Part shown: positions 21,430 to 33,269 of the stretch, piece after piece | How positions within the stretch are numbered: position 1 is the first letter of the stretch | Layout of the letters: each line of letters starts with the position of its first letter | Origin: Aspidapion aeneum | Lineage: Eukaryota > Arthropoda > Insecta > Coleoptera > Brentidae | Assembly: GCA_963576565.1 (NCBI GenBank) | Contig: OY755046.1 | Span: forward strand, 55,345,471 to 55,409,470 | DNA: 64,000 nt | Reading direction: 5' to 3' | The notes under the pieces: model-generated | The model's database searches: none | Seen by the model: only the letters and a program-made list of their open reading frames with translations | What the model was told of the DNA's origin: nothing | Position numbers and translations under genes: made by a program

Positions 21430-22145
21430 GATTCCATGGCAAAATCTGCGAAAACAACCGTGACTTTAAAATCTCTTGCAGGACCACTCATTATTGTAAG
21501 GTATTAGATATGATATACCTACATCTCAAAATTTGTTGTTGGTTGTATAATCCATACATAATCCTAAGATAAAAGTAATGAGGTACAAAAAGATTTTGTA
21601 ATCTTTTTTAATCCATATAATTTTTGAAAAAAAAATAAGTTTTTTACTGTTATAATCGTGTTCTACCACGAAAATCAAATGTGTTTATGATTAACACTAA
21701 AGATACCATGAAAGTGAAATCTAACAAAAAAAAATAATACCGGTTTTTATTACATAATTGAATCCAATAAAAGTGGCAAAATTTGTGGGTTTTATCATTT
21801 TATGCATCTCCGTTTTATTAACCAAGGGTATGGGCTGTGGTTAATTTTATAAACGTTTCTACAAAGAAGCAATTCTATGCAATTGCGTAATTTATACATA
21901 AGTACAAGAACACACCCTGTAAGTATTATGCAAAACGATAATTTTAATAATTCTAATTCAAAAAGAAAAAGTAGATTTGTATAAATATAACCAGACTAAG
22001 AATGTTGGCATTGGATCGAGAGCAAAGTACTAAAAGGATTGCTGTTGACAGTTCTAAGTAAAACATACAGAATTTATAGAAATGTACGGGGTTTTTGCAA
22101 TAAAACTTCCACAAATTTTTTTTTTATATTCATCTGATGGTGTAG
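21430..22145. other. No recognised gene
   Basis: About 700 bp of AT-rich sequence between retrotransposon copy D and the exon-like segment at 22146. No repeat partner was noticed. Confidence 0.4.
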
Positions 22146-22266
22146 AAGATATGAAAAGGTTTATAGATCCTTTAATGTTAGAAAAACCAGAGATTTTAAA
22201 AGAACTAGATTTTGGATTTTACAATTCATCAGACTTAAGTAATCCAGTAAAGCCCGCAGAATTTTT
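22146..22266 (+). CDS. Possible internal exon of unknown gene
   Basis: A pyrimidine-rich stretch ending GGTGTAG precedes 22146 and a consensus donor GTAAGT starts at 22267. The 121-bp segment is open in one frame and encodes DMKRFIDPLMLEKPEILKEL followed by DFGFYNSSDLSNPVKPAEF, which reads as ordinary protein rather than low complexity. I do not recognise it. No partner exon was located and it could be a chance ORF or a TE remnant. Confidence 0.3.
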
Positions 22267-22269
22267 GTA

Positions 22270-23230
22270 AGTCACACCGGGCAAGAAAGTTAACTGAGAA
22301 GAGTTTAGTTAGTCAGCCAAAATTATTTTCCTAGCAAAATGAACCACATACGCATTAATTTTGTTGCTAGAGTGTTATTGACATATTACTTCTAAGATCA
22401 ATTTTTTTTTAGCTAAATAATTTTATCAAAGGAAACCTGAACTGCTTGAAATGAAGGAACTTGTGCTTTTACTAAAGATTAATGAGATCTAAGGAAAACA
22501 TTCAGCTGGAATTCATTCAAACTATGAATAGGTATTACTATTTTGTGGTAAATGTCCGGTAATTTCTTGAACCCACGCATCGCTGAATGACCCCGAATCA
22601 GTGCCAGGTCTCTAGATTTCTGTTTGGGACAGTTAAGGTTGCAAGAAAGGTTTCTCTATAATTTTTTAAATCCTCTTTTCTTTCCTCTTTTGCCTATAGG
22701 ATTTAATAATGACAACGAATCAGATGTAAGTGGGTTTCTTACAGCGCTTATCTCTTGTGAAAGTCACCTTTGCTTATTGTAATAATCCTTAGCTAGAAAA
22801 AGCTATTGTCTTCTGGCTACATTCAGCCTATTTCGGTTTTTTATTGGGCAGCAGAGAATAATTCTTCTATAAGGAACTTCTGCACCTGTGGTTTGTCTAG
22901 CTAACAGCTTTAAGCTATTAGGACAGTAACATATTTTGTCTTGAATCTTTTATTGATCAGATGGTTATTTTTTCTTCTCCTCTTTCTTTCTGCCTGGCAA
23001 TCCTTAGCTAAGTTCCACTGCCACTTCCTTGGTTCCTTTCTTATTCAGTGCCAGGATTAGCAAATGGCAAAAATTACTAACTGTATTTCTTGACTTGTAA
23101 AATGCTTTTGGAACTGTATTTCGAGTCGAATTTTCCAAAAGTCTAGAAGAAATTGGTGGTAATTAATTTACAGACTGACTCAAACCGCCTAGACGGACTC
23201 GAAAAGATGTTGGACGGCTGATAGGTATTT
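22270..23230. other. About 960 bp without a recognised feature
   Basis: Only scattered short ORFs. No repeat copies, TIRs or RNA-like motifs were noticed. Confidence 0.4.
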
Positions 23231-23231
23231 T

Positions 23232-23625
23232 AACTGAACCCATATATGAGCCGAAAACAAATCTTACTGCCCAGTCTGGAAGAATAGATATTAAGGCATC
23301 TCATGGCAGTATGTGAGGCCAACGCAAGGACGAGACAACAGGCACTCAGGACATCAACTCTGAGCAAGGAGCAATGGGCTGATATACTGGAATATTTAAA
23401 GAGAAGAGGAAGGCCCAATGAGGTTCTTGGAAATCGAATTGAAGTGCAGAGAGTGGATAAGGAAATTGGCACTAGGACAAATAATAAAATTACTTGGATG
23501 AAATATACAAATGACATTTGAAAAGGTTGTACAAAAAGAGATAACCCACAATGTCCGGCGTCTCGACGCAGTCCTGAGCCCGGAAACGAAATCACTGAGC
23601 TATGATCATCATTACAACACTGTTA
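23232..23625 (+). pseudogene. R1/LOA-type non-LTR retrotransposon, 3' end fragment
   Basis: The plus-strand frame from 23303 reads AVCEANARTRQQALRTSTLS followed by a segment with LKRRGRPNEV. It aligns with the C-terminal end of the copy at 54.8-55.4 kb (CEAYARMRQQALGAPSLS, then KRTGRPDE). Just upstream, TGCCCAGTCTGG is a decayed form of the Cys motif CPxCG. The rest of the element is absent. Confidence 0.65.
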
Positions 23626-25600
23626 TGCAATAATGGGCTTCTTTCTTCACCGCGCCGCAAACCGGGCTCTACGCACCACCTGGATCTCTTCTCTTCATTT
23701 TATTTCTCGGCGATATAATTGGCGGTCAGCGAAAATCATAAAGTGCATCATTGCGCAATCAGTTGTAATAAAATATCTTCTTTTCTTCTCGGTGAAATTG
23801 CCATTAAGCTTCATTCATTATTTATAAGGTTGCACCTTCTTCTTTCCCTATTGGTTTTATAATTCTCATTAGATTTCAGCCTGTGTTACTAGCAGATACT
23901 TAAATGCTTTTTGCTCTCGTAATTTTTTCCTTCGCCTTTTTATTTCTATTTCTTGTTGTCACCCTCCAAAAATGTCATTTATGCATTAGCTTTTTCCTTT
24001 TTGTAACTCTTCCATTTCACCTAGTATCACAAAAAGCGTAAAGAGGAATAAAATGCTGTCTTCGTAACACTGTTATAGACTTGATACTTAAACCCGGTCT
24101 ACAATGCTAAGTCTTAAGGTCTTTGTAAATACTGGTGTTAGCCTCTAGTTCTGTTAAAATAGTCACCTAGTATGTTAATAGATAGTAGAAGGCGAAAGAC
24201 CATAAAGCATTAATTGGAGAGTTACGCCTGTTTATTCCTGGCACCTCAAAAATGTAAATTAATAATGTTGTGAATAATAAGATTCTCTGGTTTCTCGTTC
24301 TGATTTATAAAAGAATTTGCATAACAGAAAATCAAATTATATATTTTATGATTGTTTGAAAGAACTAAAAAAAGTTCTTTTAGTATTTCCATCAATTTAA
24401 TCATTTAAAATATTTGCAGTATTTTTTCTCTTGTTTTTGTAAAGTTTATGCAAGGCCAACAAAAAAATACAGACCAGGACCCTGAAAAAATCATATACAT
24501 AATATTTCAATACCCACGTTACCTGCCCATTCATGATGCAAACACGAGGGCCTTAGGGTCTTTAAGCAAAAAAGACCTGATTGTTTGCTTTCAAAGACAT
24601 ATGCATATTATTTCCATATAGTCCGTATTATTGCAATACCTACCGAGTACCTTACGATGCAGAATGCAAACGTATTTGAAATAGCAATATCAATGGACAC
24701 TAAGTCTATCCTTTTTGCGATCATTAAGTTATAATGTCCTGAGTGTTTATACTTTACACATGCATATTATTTTATTCGTGTATTCGTCATGTCAAATATT
24801 CGGCTCACAGTTGACAAAAACTCTATCTATGTAAATTTGGTATCTGTGCATTTTTCATACCGTTGTGTAAATAAGTAACAGGGAGTATTTGATTATTACG
24901 TATATGGAAAAAATCAGCTGTTTTTGGTGGGCTGAATTTAAATTGGGTCTTATGAGCGGATTTTATTTGTGATATTTTCAAAATGACACTATCGATTTTC
25001 GCGAAATTTGAGTGAAACATTCTCAGACAATCCGATATTCCACCAAACTTTTGTAAAGATGAAAGATGGTTGAAAATTTAAAATCTTCAAGATTTAGCAT
25101 TCCTTATTTTGAATTCAAATTACCCGCCATGCACAGCACACCAACTGTAGTATTTGACATGGATATGACTTTGCCATTGTTTGTCATGTCATTTATTTAT
25201 TTGCTTGTTATGTAAACTTATTCGATTTTTTAATGACTTTTTACAATAAAGTTCATTTAAAACCCAAAAATACCAATGTTAATCTTTTTAAAACAAAATT
25301 ACACTAAAAAAATCATTTTTTGATGTTGTAATTTTTGTAAACACATCCAAATGAGCTTTAAAAGTTATACAATCAAATAGGTGCAGGTGAGCCGATTACT
25401 TTTCACGCAGAAACGAACACATTCGCTTCTGCTTTAAATTTAATTTTTTTGATAGCTAATGAAACGGCTTTGAAAAATTAAGGATTACTAAACATTTAAA
25501 ACAAATCGTTTTACAAGAATATGGTAAAAACAATCTCAAAACCGGGTTTATTAAAAAAAAATCAAATGTTTACCAACCGTCATTCCAACTTTAATATTTT
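23626..25600. other. About 2 kb without a recognised gene
   Basis: AT-rich; several small ORFs on both strands show no similarity I can name. The first 200 bp after the retrotransposon fragment are richer in G+C, but no element border could be defined. Confidence 0.4.
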
Positions 25601-25639
25601 AAACACAATCAGCTGTGGCGTAACGTGACCATCAAAAAG

Positions 25640-26500
25640 ACATTCAGCTTCCGCTGTGACGTCAACAAAGTTATAGATCGTGGCCCGTCCGTTTTGATAG
25701 CCCTGGTTTATGATTCAAAGATTGAAACCCATATGAGGAGCTTGCGTTCCAAGGCGGCTATATCCATTTCGAAAAAATGTTCAGGAATCGAGAAAAACTT
25801 CTCGTCGGTTCACCATTATACATAGAGATAGCAAAAAAAGTTTATTTGTAGTGTTTTAGGAATTTTTTTCTCAAATATCAATATTATTTGAAAAAAAATA
25901 AAATTAATCTGGATATAGCCGGTTTTGATAGTAAAGCCTTAAAAATTCTCAACATAATAAAAATTAAAACGCTAGAAAACATATTTTTATTATAAAACCA
26001 TAACTCAAAAGATATTTTTATTATAAAAATTAACAAAAACAAGAGAAACCTAAAATATTTATATAGAAGAGCAGCTTCTTCATCTAAACAGTCACATGGC
26101 ACATCCTGTTCGCTCTCATCTCCTTCCTGGTCGCTAGTTTCAGTATTTTCATTACTGGAAATAAGTAAATCTTTATACCATTTAAGATCTGCTCGTGACA
26201 TCCAATTTTCACCGAACAGCTCCTTTAAAAGCCTTCAAAGACTAGGTTTCTTCTTATCTGGTAAAGAATTTCTGGGCTTATTGGATATAACCACCTTTGA
26301 TTGCAAAACGGGGATATAGCCGGTTTGGATACAAAGGGCCGACTTTATATACGATTTTAAAATACAAGTAGCCCGTTTTGAACACAAATGAACGTGCCGG
26401 TTGATAAATCTTGTGAAACTTAACCGAAAATAGCAAAAAAGCACATCGGCAGAAAAACGGATATAGCCGCTTTTGAACGCAAGGTCCTCATATGTTACCA
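25640..26500. repeat. Region with repeated GGATATAGCCGGTTTTGA motif in both orientations
   Basis: The motif, with variants, appears at about 25912, 26283, 26311 and 26458 on plus and inverted at about 25750-25768. The 25731-25768 block is an inverted copy of 26458-26496, including a CATATGAGG segment, suggesting TIRs or a decayed element of roughly 770 bp. The body of the motif reads GYI in translation. No transposase was recognised. Confidence 0.4.
25884..26201 (-). CDS. Short ORF with acidic N-terminal part, doubtful
   Basis: Starting at 26201 the product reads ADLKWYKDLLISSNENTETS, then an acidic DQEGDESEQD segment and CDCLDEEAALLY, followed by hydrophobic low-complexity sequence that is probably intronic or non-coding. 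The first 50 residues look protein-like and could be an exon of the decayed element around it. An in-frame continuation upstream (RLLKELFGENW) is broken by a stop. Function unknown. Confidence 0.2.
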   Translation of the reverse strand: MSRADLKWYKDLLISSNENTETSDQEGDESEQDVPCDCLDEEAALLYKYFRFLLFLLIFIIKISFELWFYNKNMFSSVLIFIMLRIFKALLSKPAISRLILFFFK

Positions 26501-26501
26501 C

Positions 26502-27297
26502 TGGCCTTATTTTTGTTAAATTTTAGCTTGAGAGGTTTCATTAGAATTCTTGACTAAAAGCCATTTTTAATGTTTAATTACTATATTTTATTTCCTGAAA
26601 GCCCAAACTTACGGTTTGGTGGTTTGCTTAATGTTTATGTACGTTCCACGGTACTACATCATGATGCGCTGAGTTCTGCTATTAATTTTAGTGCTATTCT
26701 TAGAACCGCCAAACGCAACTGCGCTTATGGTATAATTAAAAATAAAAACTTAGAGGAAGCACTTAAAATTTTAAATACTAGGTACAAACTTGTGAAACGA
26801 ACATCAACCACGTTTTTCTCAGAATTATATTTTGTCTATTTTTTAGTTAAAGCATAAAGAATTGGTTTTGGTTAAGGCTGATTAGGAAAATAATTTTTGC
26901 GATTGTTAAAAATATACAGGGTGTAATTTATATAACTTTGAGGGATGATAGGAAAAGTCAAATGTAGAAAAAATCATTTTACATTTTGCATCAAACCTCT
27001 TTGTTTTTTCGATTTTATTCAAGTTCTTTTTTTAAAATTTTTACAAAATTTAGTAAATTTTAAAAATTATTTTTTTGCTTCACTCTATATAGTACATATC
27101 GTGTTCGTTTTTTTCTTTTGATTCTTTTCGTCCTGTGATTTTAAACCTATTACAAAAACGCATTTCAACATCAAAAATTGTTTTAAAGTAGGAAAGATTG
27201 CAAAATACTTTAAAACAAAAAATTACCACATTAAATTTTAAGGCATGGAACGGTAATCAGCTCCTTCCGTTGAAACGTCCCCAAAAATTTAAGAGGT
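26502..27297. other. No recognised gene; one transposon-like end
   Basis: TATACAGGGTGTAATTTA at 26928-26945 resembles the ends of TA-inserting elements elsewhere in this window. The 95-codon plus ORF at 26570-26857 has no recognisable similarity. Confidence 0.35.
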
Positions 27298-27458
27298 TTA
27301 AGGCCTTGTCCGCAGTTTTACTTCTTGCCGCTCACTTCTATTTCCTTCTTCCTTTAATAGAAAGAGAAAAGATACAATTTATATTTCCGACTTTTTCCAT
27401 TAGAGAAAGAGAGAAATAAAAGTGAGAGACAAGAAGTGAAACTGTGGATCATACCTTA
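27298..27458. mobile_element. Small palindromic MITE
   Basis: The left half from about 27298 (TTAAGGCCTTGTCCGCAGTT) pairs with the right half ending near 27458 (GAAACTGTGGATCATACCTTA, one base shortened here). ACTTCTTG / CAAGAAGT and CTCACTT / AAGTGAG are inner paired blocks. It folds into a hairpin of about 160 bp. No ORF of its own. Confidence 0.65.
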
Positions 27459-27459
27459 G

Positions 27460-29369
27460 TATCTTGTGGTGTCCTTTTTTGTCGCAAACTTTTGTATAGT
27501 AGAAAACTAATACACTAAATCAAACAAAACCAAACACTTTTGCTACAAAAAAAAGGTTTTTTTATCTATTTGTAATATCCAGTGAGTAAATTTATTCATG
27601 GGTTTATTTAATATAAAAACTTACAATATTATATATGTTTTGCTCAGTCAGGAAATAATCCTACCAAATATTCATCGTGTTTCAATTTTTTTGTGAGAAA
27701 AATCCATAAAAAATGTTTTCAAACAAATTGTTTAACAAAAAGGAGCCGTGCAAAAAACAGTGGCGTTTTTTTTACCTTACCCCATGATGCCGTATTTTCT
27801 GCTATTATAAGTTTGTGAAAAATAAAAAAATCTTTTTTAAAAAGAAAGGTTATTTTTTATTTTACTTATTTTGGGCATTTTACCTAAAATTATTTAAAAT
27901 AGGTGTTGGCCTTTCATTTTCAATGATCTCCTTTTTTTCTTCAAAACTAAACAAGGAGAATTACTTTTCCAGTATTTGATGGATTACGCAGCGGCACAAA
28001 TCCATCCATTCCAACGACTACTACATACAACACAACAAACATACCTAAAAACCTCTAACATGGCAGTGTTTAGGGCTACCCAAAAAAAAAGGAGCAGCTA
28101 GGAGCAGCAAATTTTTTGTTTTTTGAGTAAAATAACCCAACTCTCTAATATTCTGGTGGATATTTTACTAAGCATTGCTAAGCTCGTTTCTGCAGGCTTT
28201 ACAAAAAAAATAGAGACGAAAATAAACTTGCTATATTAAAAAATTTTAAACCATAAAAAGGGTTTTGGAATTAGGAAATAACTAGTAGTTTTCAAAAGTG
28301 CAGTTACTGCTTATGCCCACTTTATACCTATATACCCAAAAAGTGCTGTTTGTATTGTAATTTTTTTTATTTAAAAATACTGTAAAAATACATTAATTTT
28401 TTTCCCAAAATATTTTTCAAATTAAGGGTTCTGTTAAAGAGAAATACATTTGGGTGGCCTTGGATCTCATAATTTAAAGTCATTTACAGGGCTAATGTAG
28501 TGCTCGCTCTCCCATATAACTCATTGTGCGCCGATCGGTGAGCTCATTTATTGAGTTCGACGATTTGAAAACCAGCCTATTAAACACCAAGCCCCGGTCT
28601 CCCCTATAGAGGGATATCTCGAGAATAATATATCTTAAATAACGAGAAGTTTTTTGACATGTTAGCTGCCGTTATGCGCCGGAATAACAGAGTAAATTGT
28701 ATCAAAGAGAATAATTTACGGGTACCACCTGTGCTGCAGTTCTAACTTGCTCCACTCTAGGGATTATTAATATTAGATTTAATACTAAGATTCGATAAAT
28801 AAATTTATATATGTGGTATTTCTGTGAGTTTAAATAAAATTGATAATTTATCTGTTTGAAATTAAAGATATCCGGGTTTATAAAATAGAGGCACGCGCAT
28901 AATAAATGGCTTTTAAAAAACATCTACGCGTAATCTAATAGTATAAAATGACAGACGTTTTAACATTGAAAAAAAGAAAAATTATAGCCTAATTAATTGT
29001 TTTAATGTTTAAGGATTCAAACAATAAAAGAAAATAAAATGAAAATTTTTAAAAATTATAATTTACTATTTAACGCTATTAGCACTTTACTTTATGCTAC
29101 TAACTCTACATTTTTTCAATGACTACAAAACTATGTAATCATTGATTTTATTTAGATAAAGGACAGTTTTAAAATTACCTAGTCTAGTTTGATGATCGTT
29201 GGCGATCTTTTGCTGATTTCATTTAGTTTTTAATCGTGTAAAAAAAGAGAGGATAAAATCGAACTTTTATTTGTAAAGGCAACCAATGGACAAGTTTGTG
29301 TCCCCAGAAGGATAAAAATATCGAGTTGTTTTACAAAAAATGAGTACAAATATGGTATTAAGCCCATAT
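27460..29369. other. About 1.9 kb without a recognised gene
   Basis: Very AT-rich. A G+C-richer patch at about 28500-28700 could be a short repeat of unknown type. No long ORFs. Confidence 0.4.
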
Positions 29370-30140
29370 TATTTTGCTTAAGTAACTAGCTCTTTACCGT
29401 CCATAATATCAGAAGCCTGCAGAAGGTGACGACTGTAGTGGTAACTGGCAAAGACAACCACACCGATCGTGGCCCTTGGTTCAAGAAGGAGGTGAGGACA
29501 CAGCTAGAGAGAAAGAGGGCAATCAACTAGGCATCTAGTCATATATGACCTGACAAGGCACATCCTAGATAGGAAAACCTGCCAAAGCGAAGAAACAATG
29601 TTTGACAAGAGCCCTTTAGTTTGCTACACTAATGGAACTAAAGTATTAGCGAGGCAAACGACACGTATACTCCCAAACTAGAAGTTTAGTAAAACCACCC
29701 GCTCGGAGAGCAGGCTACTATTTATTAAGCACAGGAGCGCTTCATAATAATGACAACAACCCTAAAGAAGGTCAGGATTGGCATGGAAAAGCAAATATAT
29801 ATGATTTGACAGCCAATCCTCCCTGAAGGCGCTCAATGCACCTAATATTGCTGAGGCATTGGTCGAAGAATGCGCAGTGGCCCTGAAGACTCTAATCGAT
29901 GGCAAACGGGCGACGCTGGCTTAGGTTCCGAGGTATACAGGAATACCAAGCAAGGAGATGGCGGATGAACTCGCGCAAATTGGAGTAGGAACCGACTGGG
30001 TAGACTCACTTCTCGGCATTTCCAAAAACAAGTTCAGAGCGTACTAACAAACTTCTAGAAAATAGAAAAAAATGACCTAAAGAAACGAGACTTAGGTAGT
30101 TGCTGGGACGTAAAGATGTTGGGCTTATGATAAACCATTA
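29370..30140 (+). pseudogene. RNase H region of a non-LTR retrotransposon, degraded
   Basis: Fragments follow the order of a retrotransposon RNase H: VCYTNGTKV near 29620-29645 (canonical form has D at the N position), FDSQSSLKALNAPNIAEAL near 29795-29850, VALKTLIDGKRATLA near 29880-29915, then VPRYTGIPSKEMADELA near 29925-29980 (canonical GHxGIPGNExAD, so the His is lost). The tail AACCATTAATCATCAATCAA lies near 30132-30151. Stops are frequent. This is a different lineage from the 40-42 kb element. Confidence 0.65.
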
Positions 30141-30141
30141 A

Positions 30142-31500
30142 TCATCAATCAATCATTTCTAGCTAGACATAGCTGGTTAAGAGAATACAGGACAGGAAGA
30201 AGAGACACCACTGCACCTTGAGGCAGAATACGCAAGAATACTTGGACATCGAAGTGCAGACAGTGGGTTAAAAGAAAGGCCTGGGACATGCCAAGGAGAC
30301 TACTACTACTAACATTAATAGTACTAGCTGTGCACCATTTTTCAAAACCGCGAGCCGCCTCTGGATATATACATATACAAGTTCTCTTTCCTTCCTGTAA
30401 TAAATCAACTTAAAATACTTACATTTATCATTTATGTTTACTTTTTTAAAATACATGCCCTAAAAATTTATTTCAAGGATAATATCGTGCCACACGAATT
30501 TCATATCTGACACGAAACACAGCCAAAATTTTCGCTCAACACATTCCAAATCTATTTCGCCCGAAATCGCGCGCATTTTGCAACCTGCCCGATTTTTACG
30601 ACTTTTAGCCACGGAAAAATGCTATTCGCTTGGAAAGTAAAAGTCAAATAAACAACCTGCCTTTAGTTTATACACAGTGAGCAATGCTTTTGATATTAGT
30701 GTTCCTGTCCACATTTATAACATTAATCGCAAAAGAGGGTCCGTATGGTGTCCGGAGATAAGAACAACATCAAGGTAACCCTTAGGCCTGTCGTAAGAGG
30801 CGACTGCAGGAGCTTCGACTCATGCATAAATGGGTAGTCTGGTAACGGACGAGCTCTGACCAGTATGTTAACAAAAAGAAATTAAACTGAAACCTTTGGG
30901 ATCACACCAGAATACATCTATGGTAAAGGGGGTGGGTTAATCTGGTGATTCTCTGATTGGATTTGGTGACCTGGTCATTCAGAAAATCACCACGTTGGAC
31001 CGGGTATATGGAGTCCTTATTTGGAGCTAGTAGTTATTCCGCGCACATTGTGGCTCTCTGTACTCTTTTGATTATGTGAAAAGGTTTATCTATCACCCAC
31101 CATTGGTCTTAGGCTACAACCATGCCATTATGTGGTATATCATGATAAATTTCTGGCCTAAAATATAATTTGAAGTCTACTAGGTTCTATTTATTAGATA
31201 GTATTTAAATTATTATCAGAGTCGCACACAGTAGGTACGTGGTGCACAACGTACATTTTATTTTTTTTTCGGCTATTCTCCTACAGTGTTTACTCTCTTG
31301 AACCCCAAATTGATCTTAAAATTAATTTATTTTTTGATTTTTCTGCGGATCTTGCAAGGTTTGGCTTTCCATATGTAATCATGTTTAGTGTTTCTTATGA
31401 AATTTATTATATTTTGAGCCAGATTATAATTTATAGCTTTATACGTTCTGTCGCTATTGGTGACTTATAGTTATTTCTTTCTAAAAATTTTCTGCTTCAT
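30142..31500. repeat. Mixed repeat-derived DNA with a G+C-richer block at 30735-31130
   Basis: A short segment ends with (CTA)n at about 30300-30310, like other retroposon tails here. The block from about 30735 contains TTAGGCCTGTCGTAAGAGGC and is clearly richer in G+C than its surroundings. I suspect an untranslated part of a retrotransposon, but cannot assign it. Confidence 0.35.
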
Positions 31501-33130
31501 TTTCTTTAGCAGTGTCGTATCAACCTTACACTGCAATTTTGATGTGTACCTTACGGTTTTGAAGTAACTATCTTTTGAAGAAATAGTCTATGTTTCTCTT
31601 TCAAATTCATGTTAATTTATTTGCTTAATGAATTACTTTCATCTATAGATGAACTATGATAAGTCAAATATTAAACTTTTTATATTCGTGTTCCTCTACT
31701 GCTGCTTTGCCTTTGTTTGTTTCTACTGTTTTTACTACTGAAGAACATACTCAGATTAGGGATAATGAATGAAGATCCTTTTGTATTTTAACAAGATTTT
31801 GTCTAAATAGTATCTGATAATACATATACCTCATTCAGTTTTGGTTTCGTCGACTACCTTACTTCATTTCCTTCGATCTTTGGTAATAACTCTCCAGTTT
31901 TTAACTGTGTTGAACTTCTAAAACTTCTTTCTTTCCATCTGTAATTATTTTAGTGTTCCTATTGATAATAATTCTATAGATATCCGTAAGCTGTCTTATT
32001 TTTTGTAACTTTGTAAATTTTAATGTTGCTTTAGTCTCCAAATATCGTTCTAAAAATGTTTTGGTTTGTTTGAGCACGGGTCGTATCAAACATTTGGAAT
32101 TTTATCAATTTGGATTTGTATCGTACGGTATATGTATGTATCGACGAACAGTAACTTTTTTTTAGCGAAATAGGTTATGTTTTTCTTTTAAATTCATATG
32201 ATAATTTCTTCACTTTATCAGGTAGTTTTATTTATAGATAAACCAAGATAAGTAAAAGATTTTACTTTTAATATTTGTGTTTATCTGCTAATTAGTCTTT
32301 ATTTATTTCTACTGTTTCGTTGACCACTACTCTATTGCTGTACAAACTAAGATTAGGTATAACGAATGAAGATCATATTATGTTTTAATAGGCTATTTTT
32401 CTGTGTGAATAAAGTACTGTTCAGATCCTTTCCAGAACTTACTACCTACGAGATATCGTACGACTTGTCATACTCTATTCAGTCCTTTTGTATTTTAACA
32501 AGATTTCTGTCTGAATAAATTCTAATACTACATATACCTCATTGAGTTTCAGTTTCTTCGACTATATTACTCCAGTTCCTTCTATCTTTGTTAATAACTT
32601 TCCAGTTTTACACTTTTAGTATTCCTATTGATAATAATTCTAAAAATATCCCCAAGCTGTCTTATTTTTTGTAGCATTATAAATTTTGTAGTTGTTTGAG
32701 TCTCTATTACCATTCTAAAAATGTTTTGCTTTGTTTGAACACGGATTAAGCTTATGGAATTTTTCAATTTGGATTTGTATCGTACGGTATATGTATATAT
32801 GTATGTATCGAAGAACAGTAACTTTTTTTTTGACGAAATAGGTTATATTTTTCTTTTAAATTCATATAATAATGTCTTCACTTGAGTAAAAGATTTTACT
32901 TTTAATATTCGTGTTCCTCTTCTTGTCTATATTTATTTCTACTGTTTTCTCGGCCTCTACTTTACTGCTAGACATACTAAGATTAGGGATAACGATTGAA
33001 GATTATAACGCAGGCTAGTTTCCTGTCTGAATAAAGTACTGTTTAGATCCTTTCCAGAACTTTGCTATGGCGTGATATTTGCCCTATACCTACGAGATGT
33101 CGTACGACTTGTCATACTTTATCCATGGCA
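31500..33130 (+). repeat. Three large imperfect tandem units (about 600-670 bp)
   Basis: Corresponding blocks occur in order in each unit: GTATCGTACGGTATATGTAT at 32118 and 32777, AACAGTAACTTTTTTTT at about 32146 and 32813, GTAAAAGATTTTACTTTTAA at about 32251 and 32885, and CTGTCTTATTTTTTGTA at 31991 and 32658. Unit 1 is more diverged and unit 3 is partial. Small ORFs inside are not supported as genes. Confidence 0.75.
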
Positions 33131-33269
33131 CAGTGTATCTTGTATACACTCTGTCCAGGGGTAGCACTAAGTTGCTTAAGTTAATATTATTCAGATAATA
33201 CTGATATTTATGGGCAAACAAGAATATAGGTTAACCTTTATAGTCAGATTATATATATATTTTAAAAGG

